DNA of 22,044 bases from Thermococcus sp. (GTDB lineage: Archaea > Methanobacteriota_B > Thermococci > Thermococcales > Thermococcaceae), in NCBI GenBank assembly GCA_015522395.1, contig WAMH01000165.1, positions 1-22,044 of the forward strand, read 5' to 3'. Below are positions 1-8,022 of this stretch, piece by piece. The notes under the pieces were generated by a model, which made no database searches, had not been told where the DNA came from, and worked only from the letters and a program-made list of their open reading frames with translations. A program made the translations under genes and the position numbers. Numbering within the stretch: position 1 is the first letter of the stretch; every line of letters starts with the position of its first letter.

Positions 1-366
1 GTCCTTGGAACGAGCGTCACCAAGTTCTTCGACGTCGAGATTGGAAAGACCGGTCTCACCGAGGCGGAGGCCATGAAGGAGGGCTACGACGTCAGGACCG
101 CTTTCATAAAGGCCGGAACGAGGCCCCACTACTACCCCGGTTCGAGGCCGATATGGCTGAAAGGAGTTGTTGACAACGAGACGAACAGGCTCCTCGGCGT
201 TCAGGCCGTCGGTGCCGAAATCCTTCCGAGGATAGACACCGCCGCGGCGATGCTCACAGCGGGCTTCACCACGAAGGATGCCTTCTTCACCGACCTGGCC
301 TACGCGCCGCCCTTCGCCCCGGTCTGGGACCCGCTGATAGTTCTGGCAAGGGTTCTGAAGTTCTGA
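1..366 (+). CDS. CoA-disulfide reductase / NADH oxidase family flavoprotein, C-terminal part (5' end outside window)
   Basis: The reading frame is open from base 1 and ends with TGA at 364-366, leaving 121 residues of a protein that is usually about 440 residues long, so roughly 320 residues (FAD and NAD(P)H domains) lie upstream of the window. What remains is the dimerisation domain of the pyridine nucleotide-disulfide oxidoreductase family. The near-terminal YAPPFAPVWDP is characteristic of the CoA-disulfide reductase/NADH oxidase branch. Members reduce CoA disulfide, sulfur or polysulfide, or oxygen with NAD(P)H in the cytoplasm; in Thermococcales related enzymes take part in sulfur and redox metabolism. 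The exact substrate cannot be told from this part. The gene converges on the MFS transporter, with only 33 T-rich bases between the stop codons. Confidence 0.85.
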   Translation, partial: VLGTSVTKFFDVEIGKTGLTEAEAMKEGYDVRTAFIKAGTRPHYYPGSRPIWLKGVVDNETNRLLGVQAVGAEILPRIDTAAAMLTAGFTTKDAFFTDLAYAPPFAPVWDPLIVLARVLKF

Positions 367-399
367 ATGCTTTTCCATTTCTCCCCCGCTACTTTCTCA

Positions 400-1632
400 T
401 TAGCGCCAGCTCCCCCCGAGGAGAACAAGCCCGAGACCGAAGGCACCGCCAAAGCCAACCCCCGATATAAGCGCCCCGCTCAGGGCGCTCCCGGTGATGT
501 AGCCCGCTGAGCTGATCACGTTGTAAGTCCCCATCGCGCTGCCTTTCTCCTTCTCCCCGGCCTTCTCGCTCACTATTGCAGTCGAGGAGACGCCTATGAA
601 CGTCCAAGAATAGCCCGCCAGAGCGTAGGACGTAAGGGCGAGCGGAAGGAGCACCGGAGAAACGAAAAGGCCCATCATCACCGTGACGACGGCTCCGGCG
701 CGGAGGAGAAGGCCCTTCCTGAGGGTGCCCCCTTTATTCTCCCCCATGTTCATGCTCACGCAGGTGTAGTTGAGGGCCGCCACGGCGGAGTTCGCTATGA
801 GCGCGAGGTAGACCATCTCCCTGCCGAAGCCTCTCTCCGTGAGGAGGACCGGCATCTGGGGGAAGTACAGGCCGGCGGAGACCCAGAACAGGAAGAACGC
901 CAGGTAGAACCACCTCAACTCCCTCGGCAGGCTGAAGTTGGTGTGGAGGATGAAGCTCGGGAAGTAGCGGGCCTTTTCGACGACGTAGTTCCCGAACGCA
1001 GCTATAGAGCGCCTGTTAATGTACACCGGGGCTTCCCTCATCATAGCCTTGCCCATGAATATCGAGGGGACGCTGATTGCTGCGAAGGTTAGGAGCAGCT
1101 GGGGTATCGTCAGGAAGCGCGAGAGGAAAAAGCCGAGGACAAGTCCCAGAACCCAGCCCCAGCCGCTTATCTCGTTGAACTTCCCTATCCCGTAGTCCCA
1201 GCTGTGCTTCCTGACGCTCCTCAGGACGAGGGCTATCGGGACGGAGAGCGTTGATGCCAAGAAGAACGCGTAGACGGTGTTGAGGGCTATCAGCTGAACA
1301 GGAGTCTTTACGAACGCCATCAGCGCGAGGAAAACCGGAACGCTGGCGAAGCCGAGGAGTATGAAGGGCTTCCTCCTCAGCGTCCTGTCGCTTAGCCTGC
1401 CCCAGAAGAGTGCCCCGAGCATCGAGGCTAAGCTGGCCAGGGCAAAGGTCAGACCGACAGTCGAGGCGCTCCCCCCGAGTTCGAGGAGGTAGAGGCTCAC
1501 CAGGACGGAGCTTCCACCGGTGGCCACCTTGAAGGGCACGAAGGAGTAAAACCACCTCGGGATGGATGGTATGTAGCGGTAGCGGTTGGCCACCGTGGCG
1601 TTCCTAACGGCCACAGTCACTCTTTGACTCAT
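400..1632 (-). CDS. MFS transporter
   Basis: This encodes a 410-residue integral membrane protein with about twelve hydrophobic helices, the usual size of a major facilitator. A classic MFS motif A (GRLSDRTLRRK) lies in the loop after the second helix. The central part (SIAAFGNYVVEKARYF) is the hydrophilic loop between the two six-helix halves. Substrate is unknown; MFS proteins of this kind export or import small solutes by proton or ion coupling. The start at 1632 is supported by AGGTGAG seven bases upstream and by a TATA box (TTTTTAAAT, minus strand, at 1667-1675). It is divergent from the channel gene and shares a 128-bp upstream region with it. The N-terminus is basic and fairly long before the first helix, so a slightly later start is possible. 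Confidence 0.85.
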   Translation of the reverse strand: MSQRVTVAVRNATVANRYRYIPSIPRWFYSFVPFKVATGGSSVLVSLYLLELGGSASTVGLTFALASLASMLGALFWGRLSDRTLRRKPFILLGFASVPVFLALMAFVKTPVQLIALNTVYAFFLASTLSVPIALVLRSVRKHSWDYGIGKFNEISGWGWVLGLVLGFFLSRFLTIPQLLLTFAAISVPSIFMGKAMMREAPVYINRRSIAAFGNYVVEKARYFPSFILHTNFSLPRELRWFYLAFFLFWVSAGLYFPQMPVLLTERGFGREMVYLALIANSAVAALNYTCVSMNMGENKGGTLRKGLLLRAGAVVTVMMGLFVSPVLLPLALTSYALAGYSWTFIGVSSTAIVSEKAGEKEKGSAMGTYNVISSAGYITGSALSGALISGVGFGGAFGLGLVLLGGSWR

Positions 1633-1666
1633 TTTCTCACCTTGAAGGCCTTCCGGGTCGGTTTTG

Positions 1667-1739
1667 ATTTAAAAAGGTTCCTGGAGGAGTCGGGCCTGCG
1701 ATGAACATTGGTGTTCACAGAAAGGAAAAGTTTAATTAA
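1667..1739. promoter_or_regulatory. Divergent promoters of MFS transporter and channel gene
   Basis: On the minus strand TTTTTAAAT (1667-1675) lies about 35 bases upstream of the MFS start. On the plus strand GGAAAAGTTTAATTAA (BRE plus TATA, TATA 1731-1739) lies about 26 bases upstream of the channel ATG at 1761, so that transcript is probably leaderless; no Shine-Dalgarno sequence precedes that ATG. Confidence 0.6.
1702..1717. promoter_or_regulatory. Perfect inverted repeat TGAACA-N4-TGTTCA, candidate operator
   Basis: Six-base arms separated by TTGG lie immediately upstream of the BRE/TATA of the channel gene, within the divergent MFS-channel intergenic region. The position fits a dimeric regulator acting on one or both genes. 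No regulator is identified; the length is short enough that chance is possible. Confidence 0.4.
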
Positions 1740-1760
1740 CTCGTTGGACTATCCCCGCCG

Positions 1761-3200
1761 ATGTGCGAGTACACCTACGAGAACGGGCAGAAGTGCAGGC
1801 TGAAGCCCCTTGAAGGCTCGAAGTACTGTCCTCTCCACATTCCCTACGAGGAGGGCGAAAAGCTCTTTGGGGAGAGGATAAAGGAACTCAAGGCTCAGAA
1901 GTTCGAGGAGAGGCTCAAAGCAGGCCAGACGTACTTTGAGGGGGTTTACCTCTACGACGTCAGAATAACGGGGATGAAGCTCGAGAAGCCCATAGTATTC
2001 AAAAAGTCCCGGATAAAGACGATAATCATCGATTCAGTCACCACAACCGGGATAACCTTTCACGACTCCCACGTTGGTAGGATAATCGTCTTCGACAGCG
2101 AGGTCGGCACTTTCCTGCTCAACCGCTCCACGGTGTTCGGGCTCAACCTTCTTCGCCTCAGGTTCTCGAACGCGGTCTACGTCAGGAACTCAAGCGTCCG
2201 CTACATCATGATAAACTCCACCGAGTACACCAGAAACGGCGGGAACAGGGAGGAGGAGTACGGGGAGAAGGGTTCCACAGGAAGGATGGAGCTGAGTGGC
2301 TTAAAGGACGTCAGGAGAATAGGGATAAACGTCTCCTACCCCCTGCTCAGGAGGATACTCCAGGAACACGGCCTCAACGTCTCGACTTCGAAGAGGAGCG
2401 TCAAGGCAACCACGCTCGTTCTCAGAGAGATCGACTTCGACCGCCTGGCCCGCTTCAAACGACAGGTTCGTCTGAGCGTTCGCAGGTTCCACGGAGCGCT
2501 TGTAATGGAGGACATAGACATCTTCGGGCACGCTGAAATCGTCGGGAGCTGGCTCAGAAACCCGGAGTTCATCCACACAAAAGTCGTGGGAAACATGGTA
2601 TTCAGGAGGACAAGCTTTCACGGGGACTTCACATGGAGATCGACGTTCCTGCCCAGCCTTCCGGTGGAGCTGAGCGTTGAAGGCTTCGTCGAGGTGGAGG
2701 ACTGCCACTTTGACAGCCCCAGAACGGCCGAGGTGTTCTATAGAATAGCGAGGATAAGCTGGGAGAAGAACGGCGACTTTGATAGGGCCGACGAGTACTA
2801 TTACCGCGAGATGGTGGTAAAGAGGGACTCCCGCACCTCAGGGAGAGCAAAAGGTATCCGCTCTCTCATTTTGAAGGCGGAGATTCTCTTCGAGTGGCTC
2901 TTCGCGGACTTGACCTGCAAGTACGGAACGGACTGGAAGAGACCAATACTCATCTGGCTCGCCGCGGTCAACGCTTTCTTCCCGGTTCTGTTTCTCGCGA
3001 CGGAGAGCGTTAGGGGCCTGTCCGCGTCCCTGAGTTTGCTGGACTACGAGTACTTCAGCGTGGTAACGGCAACGACGCTCGGCTACGGCGACTACCACCC
3101 GGTTGGCATCGGCAGGGCCATAGCCTCGATCGAGGCTCTCTTCGGAATGTTCATGTGGGCCGTCTTTCTGACGGTCTTCGCGAGGAAGTACATGAGGTGA
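1761..3200 (+). CDS. Zinc-knuckle / pentapeptide-like protein fused to a two-helix K+-channel pore
   Basis: A 479-residue protein in three parts. Residues 2-26 carry C-x9-C-x10-C-x2-H (Cys2, Cys12, Cys23, His26), a likely small zinc knuckle. Residues about 50-355 are soluble, with repeating short beta-like segments (for example about 70-150 and 255-320) of the kind annotated as pentapeptide or beta-helix. The C-terminus has a helix (about 395-417), a re-entrant loop with the potassium selectivity filter TTLGYGD (438-444), and a second helix (about 453-472): the Ion_trans_2 pore. The soluble part should be cytoplasmic and may gate the pore; this is inference. The start is the first ATG, and a TATA box 26 bases upstream implies a leaderless mRNA. 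The stop is followed almost directly by the promoter of the next gene. Confidence 0.8.
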   Translation: MCEYTYENGQKCRLKPLEGSKYCPLHIPYEEGEKLFGERIKELKAQKFEERLKAGQTYFEGVYLYDVRITGMKLEKPIVFKKSRIKTIIIDSVTTTGITFHDSHVGRIIVFDSEVGTFLLNRSTVFGLNLLRLRFSNAVYVRNSSVRYIMINSTEYTRNGGNREEEYGEKGSTGRMELSGLKDVRRIGINVSYPLLRRILQEHGLNVSTSKRSVKATTLVLREIDFDRLARFKRQVRLSVRRFHGALVMEDIDIFGHAEIVGSWLRNPEFIHTKVVGNMVFRRTSFHGDFTWRSTFLPSLPVELSVEGFVEVEDCHFDSPRTAEVFYRIARISWEKNGDFDRADEYYYREMVVKRDSRTSGRAKGIRSLILKAEILFEWLFADLTCKYGTDWKRPILIWLAAVNAFFPVLFLATESVRGLSASLSLLDYEYFSVVTATTLGYGDYHPVGIGRAIASIEALFGMFMWAVFLTVFARKYMR

Positions 3201-3203
3201 AAC

Positions 3204-3239
3204 CTTTAAGTTCTTCCCGCCTATTCTCCCCGGCGGTGA
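3204..3239 (+). promoter_or_regulatory. Promoter and ribosome site that set the start of the COG3199 gene
   Basis: CTTTAAG at 3204-3210 is a TATA box just after the channel stop codon, and GGTGA (3235-3239) precedes the ATG at 3242. Together these rule out the longer frame that would begin inside the channel gene at 3155. Confidence 0.6.
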
Positions 3240-3241
3240 AG

Positions 3242-4378
3242 ATGGGTCGCAGGGTAGGATTCATAATCAACCCTATAGCTGGAATGGGCGGAAGGGTCGC
3301 CCTCAAGGGAACGGACGGTGTCGTAGAGGAAGCCATAAGACGAGGTGCCAGACCGATAGCGGAAGACGTTGCAAGGCTCTTCCTGCGGGAGCTTGAGGGA
3401 TACGCGGAATCAAAAGACGTCGAGTTCATCACAGGACCCGGCCCACTGGGCGAGGACGTTTTGAGGGAGTTCGGCTTCGCCTTTGAGGTCCTGCGGCACA
3501 GAAAGGTGGCCTACAAAAAGGTGGGGGACGTTGAGATCCCCGACACAACAGCTGAAGACACGAGGGAACTCGGGGGGAGAATGCTCGGGAAGGCCGATAT
3601 AATCGTCTTCGCCGGCGGGGACGGAACCGCGAGGGACGTTTTCAGCGCAGTTGGAAAGAAAATTCCCATCCTCGGCGTTCCGACTGGGGTTAAGATGTTC
3701 TCCGGAGTGTTTGCCTTCTCCCCGGAGGACGCCGCCCGCCTGCTGATCGAGTTCATAAGGGGAAACGCCAGGATTGTCGAGCGGGACGTCATGGACCTCG
3801 ATGAGGAGGCCTTCAGGCACGACGAGGTGAAGCCGAGGCACTTCGGAAAGGCCTTAACCCCCTACGCGGAGCTTCTCCTACAGGGGGCCAAAGAGCCCAC
3901 TAAGACGGACGAAGCTGAGGACGTTCGGGCGACGGTTGAGGCCCTCGCTGAGGAACTTGAGGATGGGATTTACTTCCTTGGAGCCGGTTCGACCGTTAAA
4001 GCCCTTAAAGACATTCTCGGCATAGATGGAACGCTTCTCGGCGTTGACGTTGTCGAGATAAAGAACAGAAGGGCAAGGCTTCTCGTGAAGGATGCCGCCG
4101 AGAAGGACCTCCTCCGCTTCGTTGACCGGAGCCCCAAGGTGATCGTGACGGTCATCGGGGGCCTGGGCTTCCTCTTCGGCAGGGGAAACCAGCAGTTCTC
4201 GGCCAAGGTCCTGAGGGGCATCCCGAAGGAGAACATAATCGTGGTTGCCGCTTCCTCAAAGGTAGCAAAGGGCATAGTACGGGTCTACACAGGCGACAGG
4301 GAGGTCGATGAGAAGCTCAGGGGGTACATTAAAGTCCGCGTGAGCCCGTGGATGGAGAAGATGGTAAGGGTGGTTTAG
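3242..4378 (+). CDS. COG3199-type ATP-NAD kinase-like protein
   Basis: A 378-residue cytoplasmic protein. It begins with GFIINPIAGMGG and has the nucleotide-binding GGDGT at 125-129, followed by GVPTGVKMFSGVFA. These are hallmarks of the NAD kinase/diacylglycerol kinase fold as found in the COG3199 branch (predicted polyphosphate/ATP-NAD kinases), which is longer than canonical NAD kinase. The C-terminal third (about 240-378) is a second domain conserved in this branch. The likely reaction is phosphorylation of NAD or a related small molecule, but the substrate of this branch is not settled. The ATG at 3242 is chosen over an upstream in-frame codon because a TATA box and GGTGA lie between the two. 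It follows the channel gene by 41 bases but has its own promoter. Confidence 0.8.
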   Translation: MGRRVGFIINPIAGMGGRVALKGTDGVVEEAIRRGARPIAEDVARLFLRELEGYAESKDVEFITGPGPLGEDVLREFGFAFEVLRHRKVAYKKVGDVEIPDTTAEDTRELGGRMLGKADIIVFAGGDGTARDVFSAVGKKIPILGVPTGVKMFSGVFAFSPEDAARLLIEFIRGNARIVERDVMDLDEEAFRHDEVKPRHFGKALTPYAELLLQGAKEPTKTDEAEDVRATVEALAEELEDGIYFLGAGSTVKALKDILGIDGTLLGVDVVEIKNRRARLLVKDAAEKDLLRFVDRSPKVIVTVIGGLGFLFGRGNQQFSAKVLRGIPKENIIVVAASSKVAKGIVRVYTGDREVDEKLRGYIKVRVSPWMEKMVRVV

Positions 4379-4385
4379 AAAACCG

Positions 4386-4391
4386 TTTATA
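4386..4391 (+). promoter_or_regulatory. TATA box for the HerA-like gene
   Basis: TTTATA lies 31 bases before the ATG at 4422, immediately after the preceding stop codon. GGTGATGGT provides the ribosome site directly before the start. Confidence 0.5.
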
Positions 4392-4421
4392 CCCCCTCCC
4401 CTTATTTCCTTCGGTGATGGT

Positions 4422-5327
4422 ATGAAGTACTCCCGTATAGCGGTTCGCCTCCTTGAGAGTGAGGGAGAGGACGTTTTCTATGACCCCGTCTACCACGGCA
4501 GAACCCTGAGGGTCTTCGGGATGGACGACTACCCTCTGGTCGTCCTGAGGTACATCGTCGGAGAGTACAGGCGAATTGGCTACTCGGCGGTGGTCTTCGA
4601 CACGACGGGAAAATTCCCGAGGGAGGGCTTTGACACGGTCCTCTCCATAGAGGATGGGAAGGGGACGGGCCTCGACCCCATACGGATGTCAGCTGAGGGC
4701 CACTTCGATCCCTACACTGCCGCCACCATAGTCCAGACCCTCTACGGCCTCGACAGGACTTTAACGGACAGGCTCTACTCCGACATCCTTAGGGGGAAGA
4801 TAAAGAGCGTCCCCGAGGCGGCGAATGCTGGAGAGAAGTACTCCGAGGTTATCCTGGAGAGCTACACACCGCTCGACGAGGCATTCTACTCGGGGGAGAG
4901 TCCAGAAACTGGAAAGAGCATTCTGGTTGATCTGGGGAGGGCCTATAACTCCACCCTCGTCGGTATGGCTTTTCTGATCCTGGCGGCAGCCTTTGAGAAG
5001 CGCAGGGAGACGGTCATTGGAATATTCGACGGCGCAGTTTTAGGATACACCACTGCGGGAGGTGCGGCATTGCCGCTACTCACCAAGCCCATGAGAAGGC
5101 GCGTTACTGTGGTGGCAACCCAGTACGCGGTTGACTCGATGCTCAACCTCTCGGGCTCGGCGCTTCTGCTCTACCATGATCCGGACGTTCAGGGGCTCGT
5201 TTACGAGTCCAACGGCGTTCCTCCAGGCCCTTCTAGAAGGTTCGTGGGGAAGGGGGAGGGTGCGTTTATAAAACACACCCCTGAGACCGTTGAGGTGCAC
5301 TTCGGAGAACTAATAAGGGAGGAATGA
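4422..5327 (+). CDS. HerA/FtsK-like protein with degenerate nucleotide-binding motifs (hypothetical)
   Basis: A 301-residue protein not assignable with certainty. Read against HerA/VirB4-type ATPases the order of elements fits. Residues about 28-63 resemble the region normally holding Walker A, followed by AVVFDTTGKF in the place of the usual D-x-x-G-E-[FY] segment. GLDPI follows at about 86. VIGIFDGAVLGY sits where Walker B/DEAH would be, VTVVATQYAVDSML resembles the sensor-glutamine strand, and GKGEGAFIKH resembles the terminal strand. Both the GxGKS loop and the acidic Walker B pair are missing, so ATP hydrolysis is unlikely. It could be a structural or regulatory paralogue. The start has GGTGATGGT directly before it and a TATA box (4386-4391). 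This reading rests on pattern only. Confidence 0.65.
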   Translation: MKYSRIAVRLLESEGEDVFYDPVYHGRTLRVFGMDDYPLVVLRYIVGEYRRIGYSAVVFDTTGKFPREGFDTVLSIEDGKGTGLDPIRMSAEGHFDPYTAATIVQTLYGLDRTLTDRLYSDILRGKIKSVPEAANAGEKYSEVILESYTPLDEAFYSGESPETGKSILVDLGRAYNSTLVGMAFLILAAAFEKRRETVIGIFDGAVLGYTTAGGAALPLLTKPMRRRVTVVATQYAVDSMLNLSGSALLLYHDPDVQGLVYESNGVPPGPSRRFVGKGEGAFIKHTPETVEVHFGELIREE

Positions 5328-5375
5328 CGACAAAGGTTTTAACGGACTGATGTCAACTTAACATGGGGGAAGAAC

Positions 5376-5984
5376 ATGGTCTACTACGTTCACGCAACCA
5401 CACCGGTTATCTTCGGCGCACTCATGGTGATCTACTACTTCTCGATACCCCTGGCTCTGATCTTCTGGTATGCCCGAAGCAGGGCTTACATCAAGAAGGA
5501 TGACTACAAGCTGGGGCGGCTCGCCGCATACCTGCTCATCTCCCTCGTCCTGACGTCATACGCCTCGTACAAGATGACCTCGATATACCTCTCCATCCAC
5601 TCACCCTCGGACGGGGCGTTCTGCATGACCTCCTCCTGCGTTCTCTCCTCGGATCCAATAACCTACTACCACGTGAACACCACGGACCTTGAGAGGCTCG
5701 GCCTACCGTCCCTTGGCCCCATGATGGTGTACAGAGTTTACGATAAGGGACTGAACGCAACCGGCGGTTTGCCAGTGAGAATGAACTACGTTGCAGTGGT
5801 CCGTCCTCTCGTAATCCTGCCCGGGACGGAGGTGAACGTCTACTACCTCAAGGGGACCACCGCGGAATCCCGGGAGAGGTTTTTCATATTCTGGCCCCTC
5901 TCGCCCGGGGGAGTTCTAACGAAGAAACTAGGGACCGTCTTTACAGTCATCATCGTCACCGGTGGGAACGGGCCGGGCGCCTGA
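5376..5984 (+). CDS. Membrane protein with an extracytoplasmic domain, unknown function
   Basis: A 202-residue protein with two clear membrane helices (about 11-33 and 49-72) joined by a short basic loop (ARSRAYIKK), which should be cytoplasmic. The remaining ~125 residues would be outside the membrane and include a close cysteine pair (Cys83, Cys88) that could form a disulfide. A weakly hydrophobic stretch (about 182-195) near the C-terminus could be a third helix. I recognise no family. The ATG at 5376 is preceded by GGGGGA at 5366-5370; another ATG at 5363 is out of frame. The gene follows the HerA-like gene by 48 bases and may be cotranscribed with it, since no strong TATA box is visible between them. 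Confidence 0.7.
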   Translation: MVYYVHATTPVIFGALMVIYYFSIPLALIFWYARSRAYIKKDDYKLGRLAAYLLISLVLTSYASYKMTSIYLSIHSPSDGAFCMTSSCVLSSDPITYYHVNTTDLERLGLPSLGPMMVYRVYDKGLNATGGLPVRMNYVAVVRPLVILPGTEVNVYYLKGTTAESRERFFIFWPLSPGGVLTKKLGTVFTVIIVTGGNGPGA

Positions 5985-6041
5985 TCCGGTTAGTACTTTT
6001 GTTTAACATCTCTCTTAAAACACCCCTTTCCATTTTCCCGA

Positions 6042-6079
6042 AAATTTATTAGGCCCAATGTACAAATAGTTCTGGCGAT
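6042..6079 (+). promoter_or_regulatory. aor promoter and ribosome site
   Basis: CCGAAAATTTATTA (TATA at 6045-6051) is followed by GGCGAT (6074-6079), four bases before the ATG at 6084. The upstream ATG at 6078 overlaps this ribosome site, which favours 6084 as the true start. Confidence 0.6.
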
Positions 6080-6083
6080 GTCC

Positions 6084-7901
6084 ATGTATGGAAACTGGGG
6101 TAAATTTCTGCGCGTGAACCTCTCCACAGGGGAGGTTAAGGTTGAGGAGTACGATGAGGAGCTGGCCAAGAAGTGGCTTGGGAGCAGGGGGCTTGCAATA
6201 TACTTCCTCCTGAAGGAGATGGATCCGAAGGTCGACCCGCTGAGCCCGGAGAACAAACTCCTCATAATGCCCGGCCCGCTGAGCGGAACCAGCGCTCCGA
6301 CCGGCGGCAGGTACAACATAGTAACGAAAAGCCCGCAGACGGGCTTCATAACAATGTCCAACTCCGGCGGCTACTTCGGAGCCGAGCTTAAGTTCGCCGG
6401 CTGGGACGGAATAGTGGTTGAGGGTAAGGCAGACAGCCCCGTCTACATCTACATCAACGACGACCAAGTTGAGATCCGCGATGCGAGCCACCTCTGGGGC
6501 AAGCTCGTGAGCGAGACCGAGGAGACCATCAAGAAGGAGATCGGAAGCAAGAAGCTCCACATAACGAGCATAGGGCCCGCCGGCGAGAACCTTGTCAAGT
6601 TCGCGGCGGTCATAAACGACGGCCACAGGGCAGCTGGAAGGGCCGGCGTTGGAGCGGTAATGGGAAGCAAGAACCTCAAGGCGATAGCGGTTGAGGGCCA
6701 CAAACGCGTTCCCATAGCCGACAAGCAGAAGTTCATGCTCACAGTCAGGGAGAAGATAAACAAGCTGAAGAACGACCCGGTGGCGGGAGGCGGTCTGCCG
6801 AACTACGGAACCGCGGTTCTGGTCAACATCATAAACTCAAACGGCCTTTATCCAACGAGGAACTTCCAGACCGGTGTGTTTGAGTTAGCTGAGGAGCACA
6901 GCGGCGAGGCTATGACGGCCAAGTACCTTATAAGAAACCAGCCGTGCTACGCCTGTCCTATAGGCTGTGGAAGGGTCAACAAGCTCATGACCGTTGGCGT
7001 AACCGAGGGGCCGGAGTATGAGAGCATCTGGGCGCTCGGAGCCGACCTCGGCATAAACGACCTCGCGAGCATAATCGAGGCCAACCACATGTGCGATGAG
7101 CTCGGTCTCGACACCATCTCGACCGGCGGAACACTGGCTGCCGCAATGGAGCTTTACGAGAAGGGCTACCTCAAGGACGAGGACCTCGGCGACGCTCCGC
7201 CCTTTAGATGGGGCAACACGGAGGTTCTCCACTACTACATCGAGAAGATAGCCTACAGGAAGGGAATCGGTGACAAGCTCGCCGAGGGAAGCTACCGCTT
7301 CGCCGAGATGTACGGCCACCCCGAGTTCTCAATGAGCGTCAAGAAGCTCGAGCTTCCGGCCTACGACCCGCGTGGTGCTGAGGGCCACGGTCTCGGCTAC
7401 GCCACCAACAACCGCGGCGGCTGTCACATCAAGAACTACATGATAAGCCCCGAGATACTCGGCTACCCGTACAAGATGGACCCGCACGACATAAGCGACG
7501 ATAAGATAAAGATGCTCCTGCTCTTCCAGGACCTCACCGCGATAATTGACGCCGCTGGACTGTGTGTCTTCACCACCTTTGGCCTCGGACCGGACGACTA
7601 CCGCGACATGCTGAACGCCGCTTTGGGCTGGGACTTCTCAACTGAGGACTACCTCAAAATAGGCGAGCGCATCTGGAACGCCGAGAGGATATTCAACCTT
7701 AAGGCCGGACTCGACCCGCTCAAGGACGACACCCTGCCGAAGCGCTTCCTGGAGGAGCCGATGCCGGAGGGACCGAACAAGGGCCACACTGTACGGCTGA
7801 AGGAGATGCTGCCGAGGTTCTACAAGATGCGCGGCTGGACCGAGGATGGAAGGGTAACCGAGGAGAAGGCAAGGGAGCTTGGCATAGAGGAGTTCCTCTG
7901 A
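6084..7901 (+). CDS. aor: Tungsten-containing aldehyde:ferredoxin oxidoreductase
   Basis: A 605-residue enzyme that oxidises aldehydes to carboxylic acids in the cytoplasm and passes the electrons to ferredoxin, using a tungsten bis-pyranopterin cofactor and one [4Fe-4S] cluster. It is near-identical in layout to P. furiosus AOR. With the start at 6084 the cluster ligands fall at Cys288, Cys291, Cys295 and Cys494, and the dimer-interface metal ligands at Glu332 (in EANH) and His383, which are the published positions in that enzyme. DPRGAEGHGL, part of the pterin/tungsten binding region, is intact. The start MYGNWGKF matches the P. furiosus N-terminus; an ATG two codons earlier (6078) is less likely because it overlaps the ribosome site. 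The cofactor maturase follows 121 bases downstream. No sign of truncation. Confidence 0.97.
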   Translation: MYGNWGKFLRVNLSTGEVKVEEYDEELAKKWLGSRGLAIYFLLKEMDPKVDPLSPENKLLIMPGPLSGTSAPTGGRYNIVTKSPQTGFITMSNSGGYFGAELKFAGWDGIVVEGKADSPVYIYINDDQVEIRDASHLWGKLVSETEETIKKEIGSKKLHITSIGPAGENLVKFAAVINDGHRAAGRAGVGAVMGSKNLKAIAVEGHKRVPIADKQKFMLTVREKINKLKNDPVAGGGLPNYGTAVLVNIINSNGLYPTRNFQTGVFELAEEHSGEAMTAKYLIRNQPCYACPIGCGRVNKLMTVGVTEGPEYESIWALGADLGINDLASIIEANHMCDELGLDTISTGGTLAAAMELYEKGYLKDEDLGDAPPFRWGNTEVLHYYIEKIAYRKGIGDKLAEGSYRFAEMYGHPEFSMSVKKLELPAYDPRGAEGHGLGYATNNRGGCHIKNYMISPEILGYPYKMDPHDISDDKIKMLLLFQDLTAIIDAAGLCVFTTFGLGPDDYRDMLNAALGWDFSTEDYLKIGERIWNAERIFNLKAGLDPLKDDTLPKRFLEEPMPEGPNKGHTVRLKEMLPRFYKMRGWTEDGRVTEEKARELGIEEFL

Positions 7902-8018
7902 CCCTTTCCTTTACCCGTTTTTGTCCAGCAAGGTTTTTAGCAATCTTAACATGATGCGAGTTTTAAGGTGAGTATCGTGGGTTCACCAAACTCCCACTTC
8001 TCAAGGTCAGGAGGCGAT
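7902..8018 (+). promoter_or_regulatory. aor-cmo intergenic region: T-rich terminator, weak promoter, leader hairpin and strong ribosome site
   Basis: The aor stop is followed by a pyrimidine-rich run ending in GTTTTTG (about 7902-7924), a plausible archaeal terminator. AGTTTTAAGG near 7953-7962 could be a TATA box for cmo. GTGGG and CCCAC at 7978-7998 can form a short hairpin in the leader. AGGAGGCGAT (8009-8018) is a near-ideal Shine-Dalgarno sequence and sets the GTG start at 8023. Confidence 0.45.
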
Positions 8019-8022
8019 AACG

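Noticed and set aside
3155..3241. Longer N-terminus for the COG3199 gene, overlapping the channel gene
   Set aside because: A TATA box and GGTGA lie between this start and ATG 3242, and the conserved domain begins at 3242.
5333..5362. Possible C/D box small RNA (ATGACGA ... CTGATG)
   Set aside because: The boxes are imperfect and no proper C'/D pair or second guide follows.
6078..6083. aor start two codons earlier
   Set aside because: It overlaps the likely ribosome site, and starting at 6084 gives the N-terminus and ligand numbering of P. furiosus AOR.
7956..8000. Riboswitch for the tungsten or molybdenum cofactor in the cmo leader
   Set aside because: The hairpin is short (five base pairs) and nothing resembles the known Moco RNA motif.
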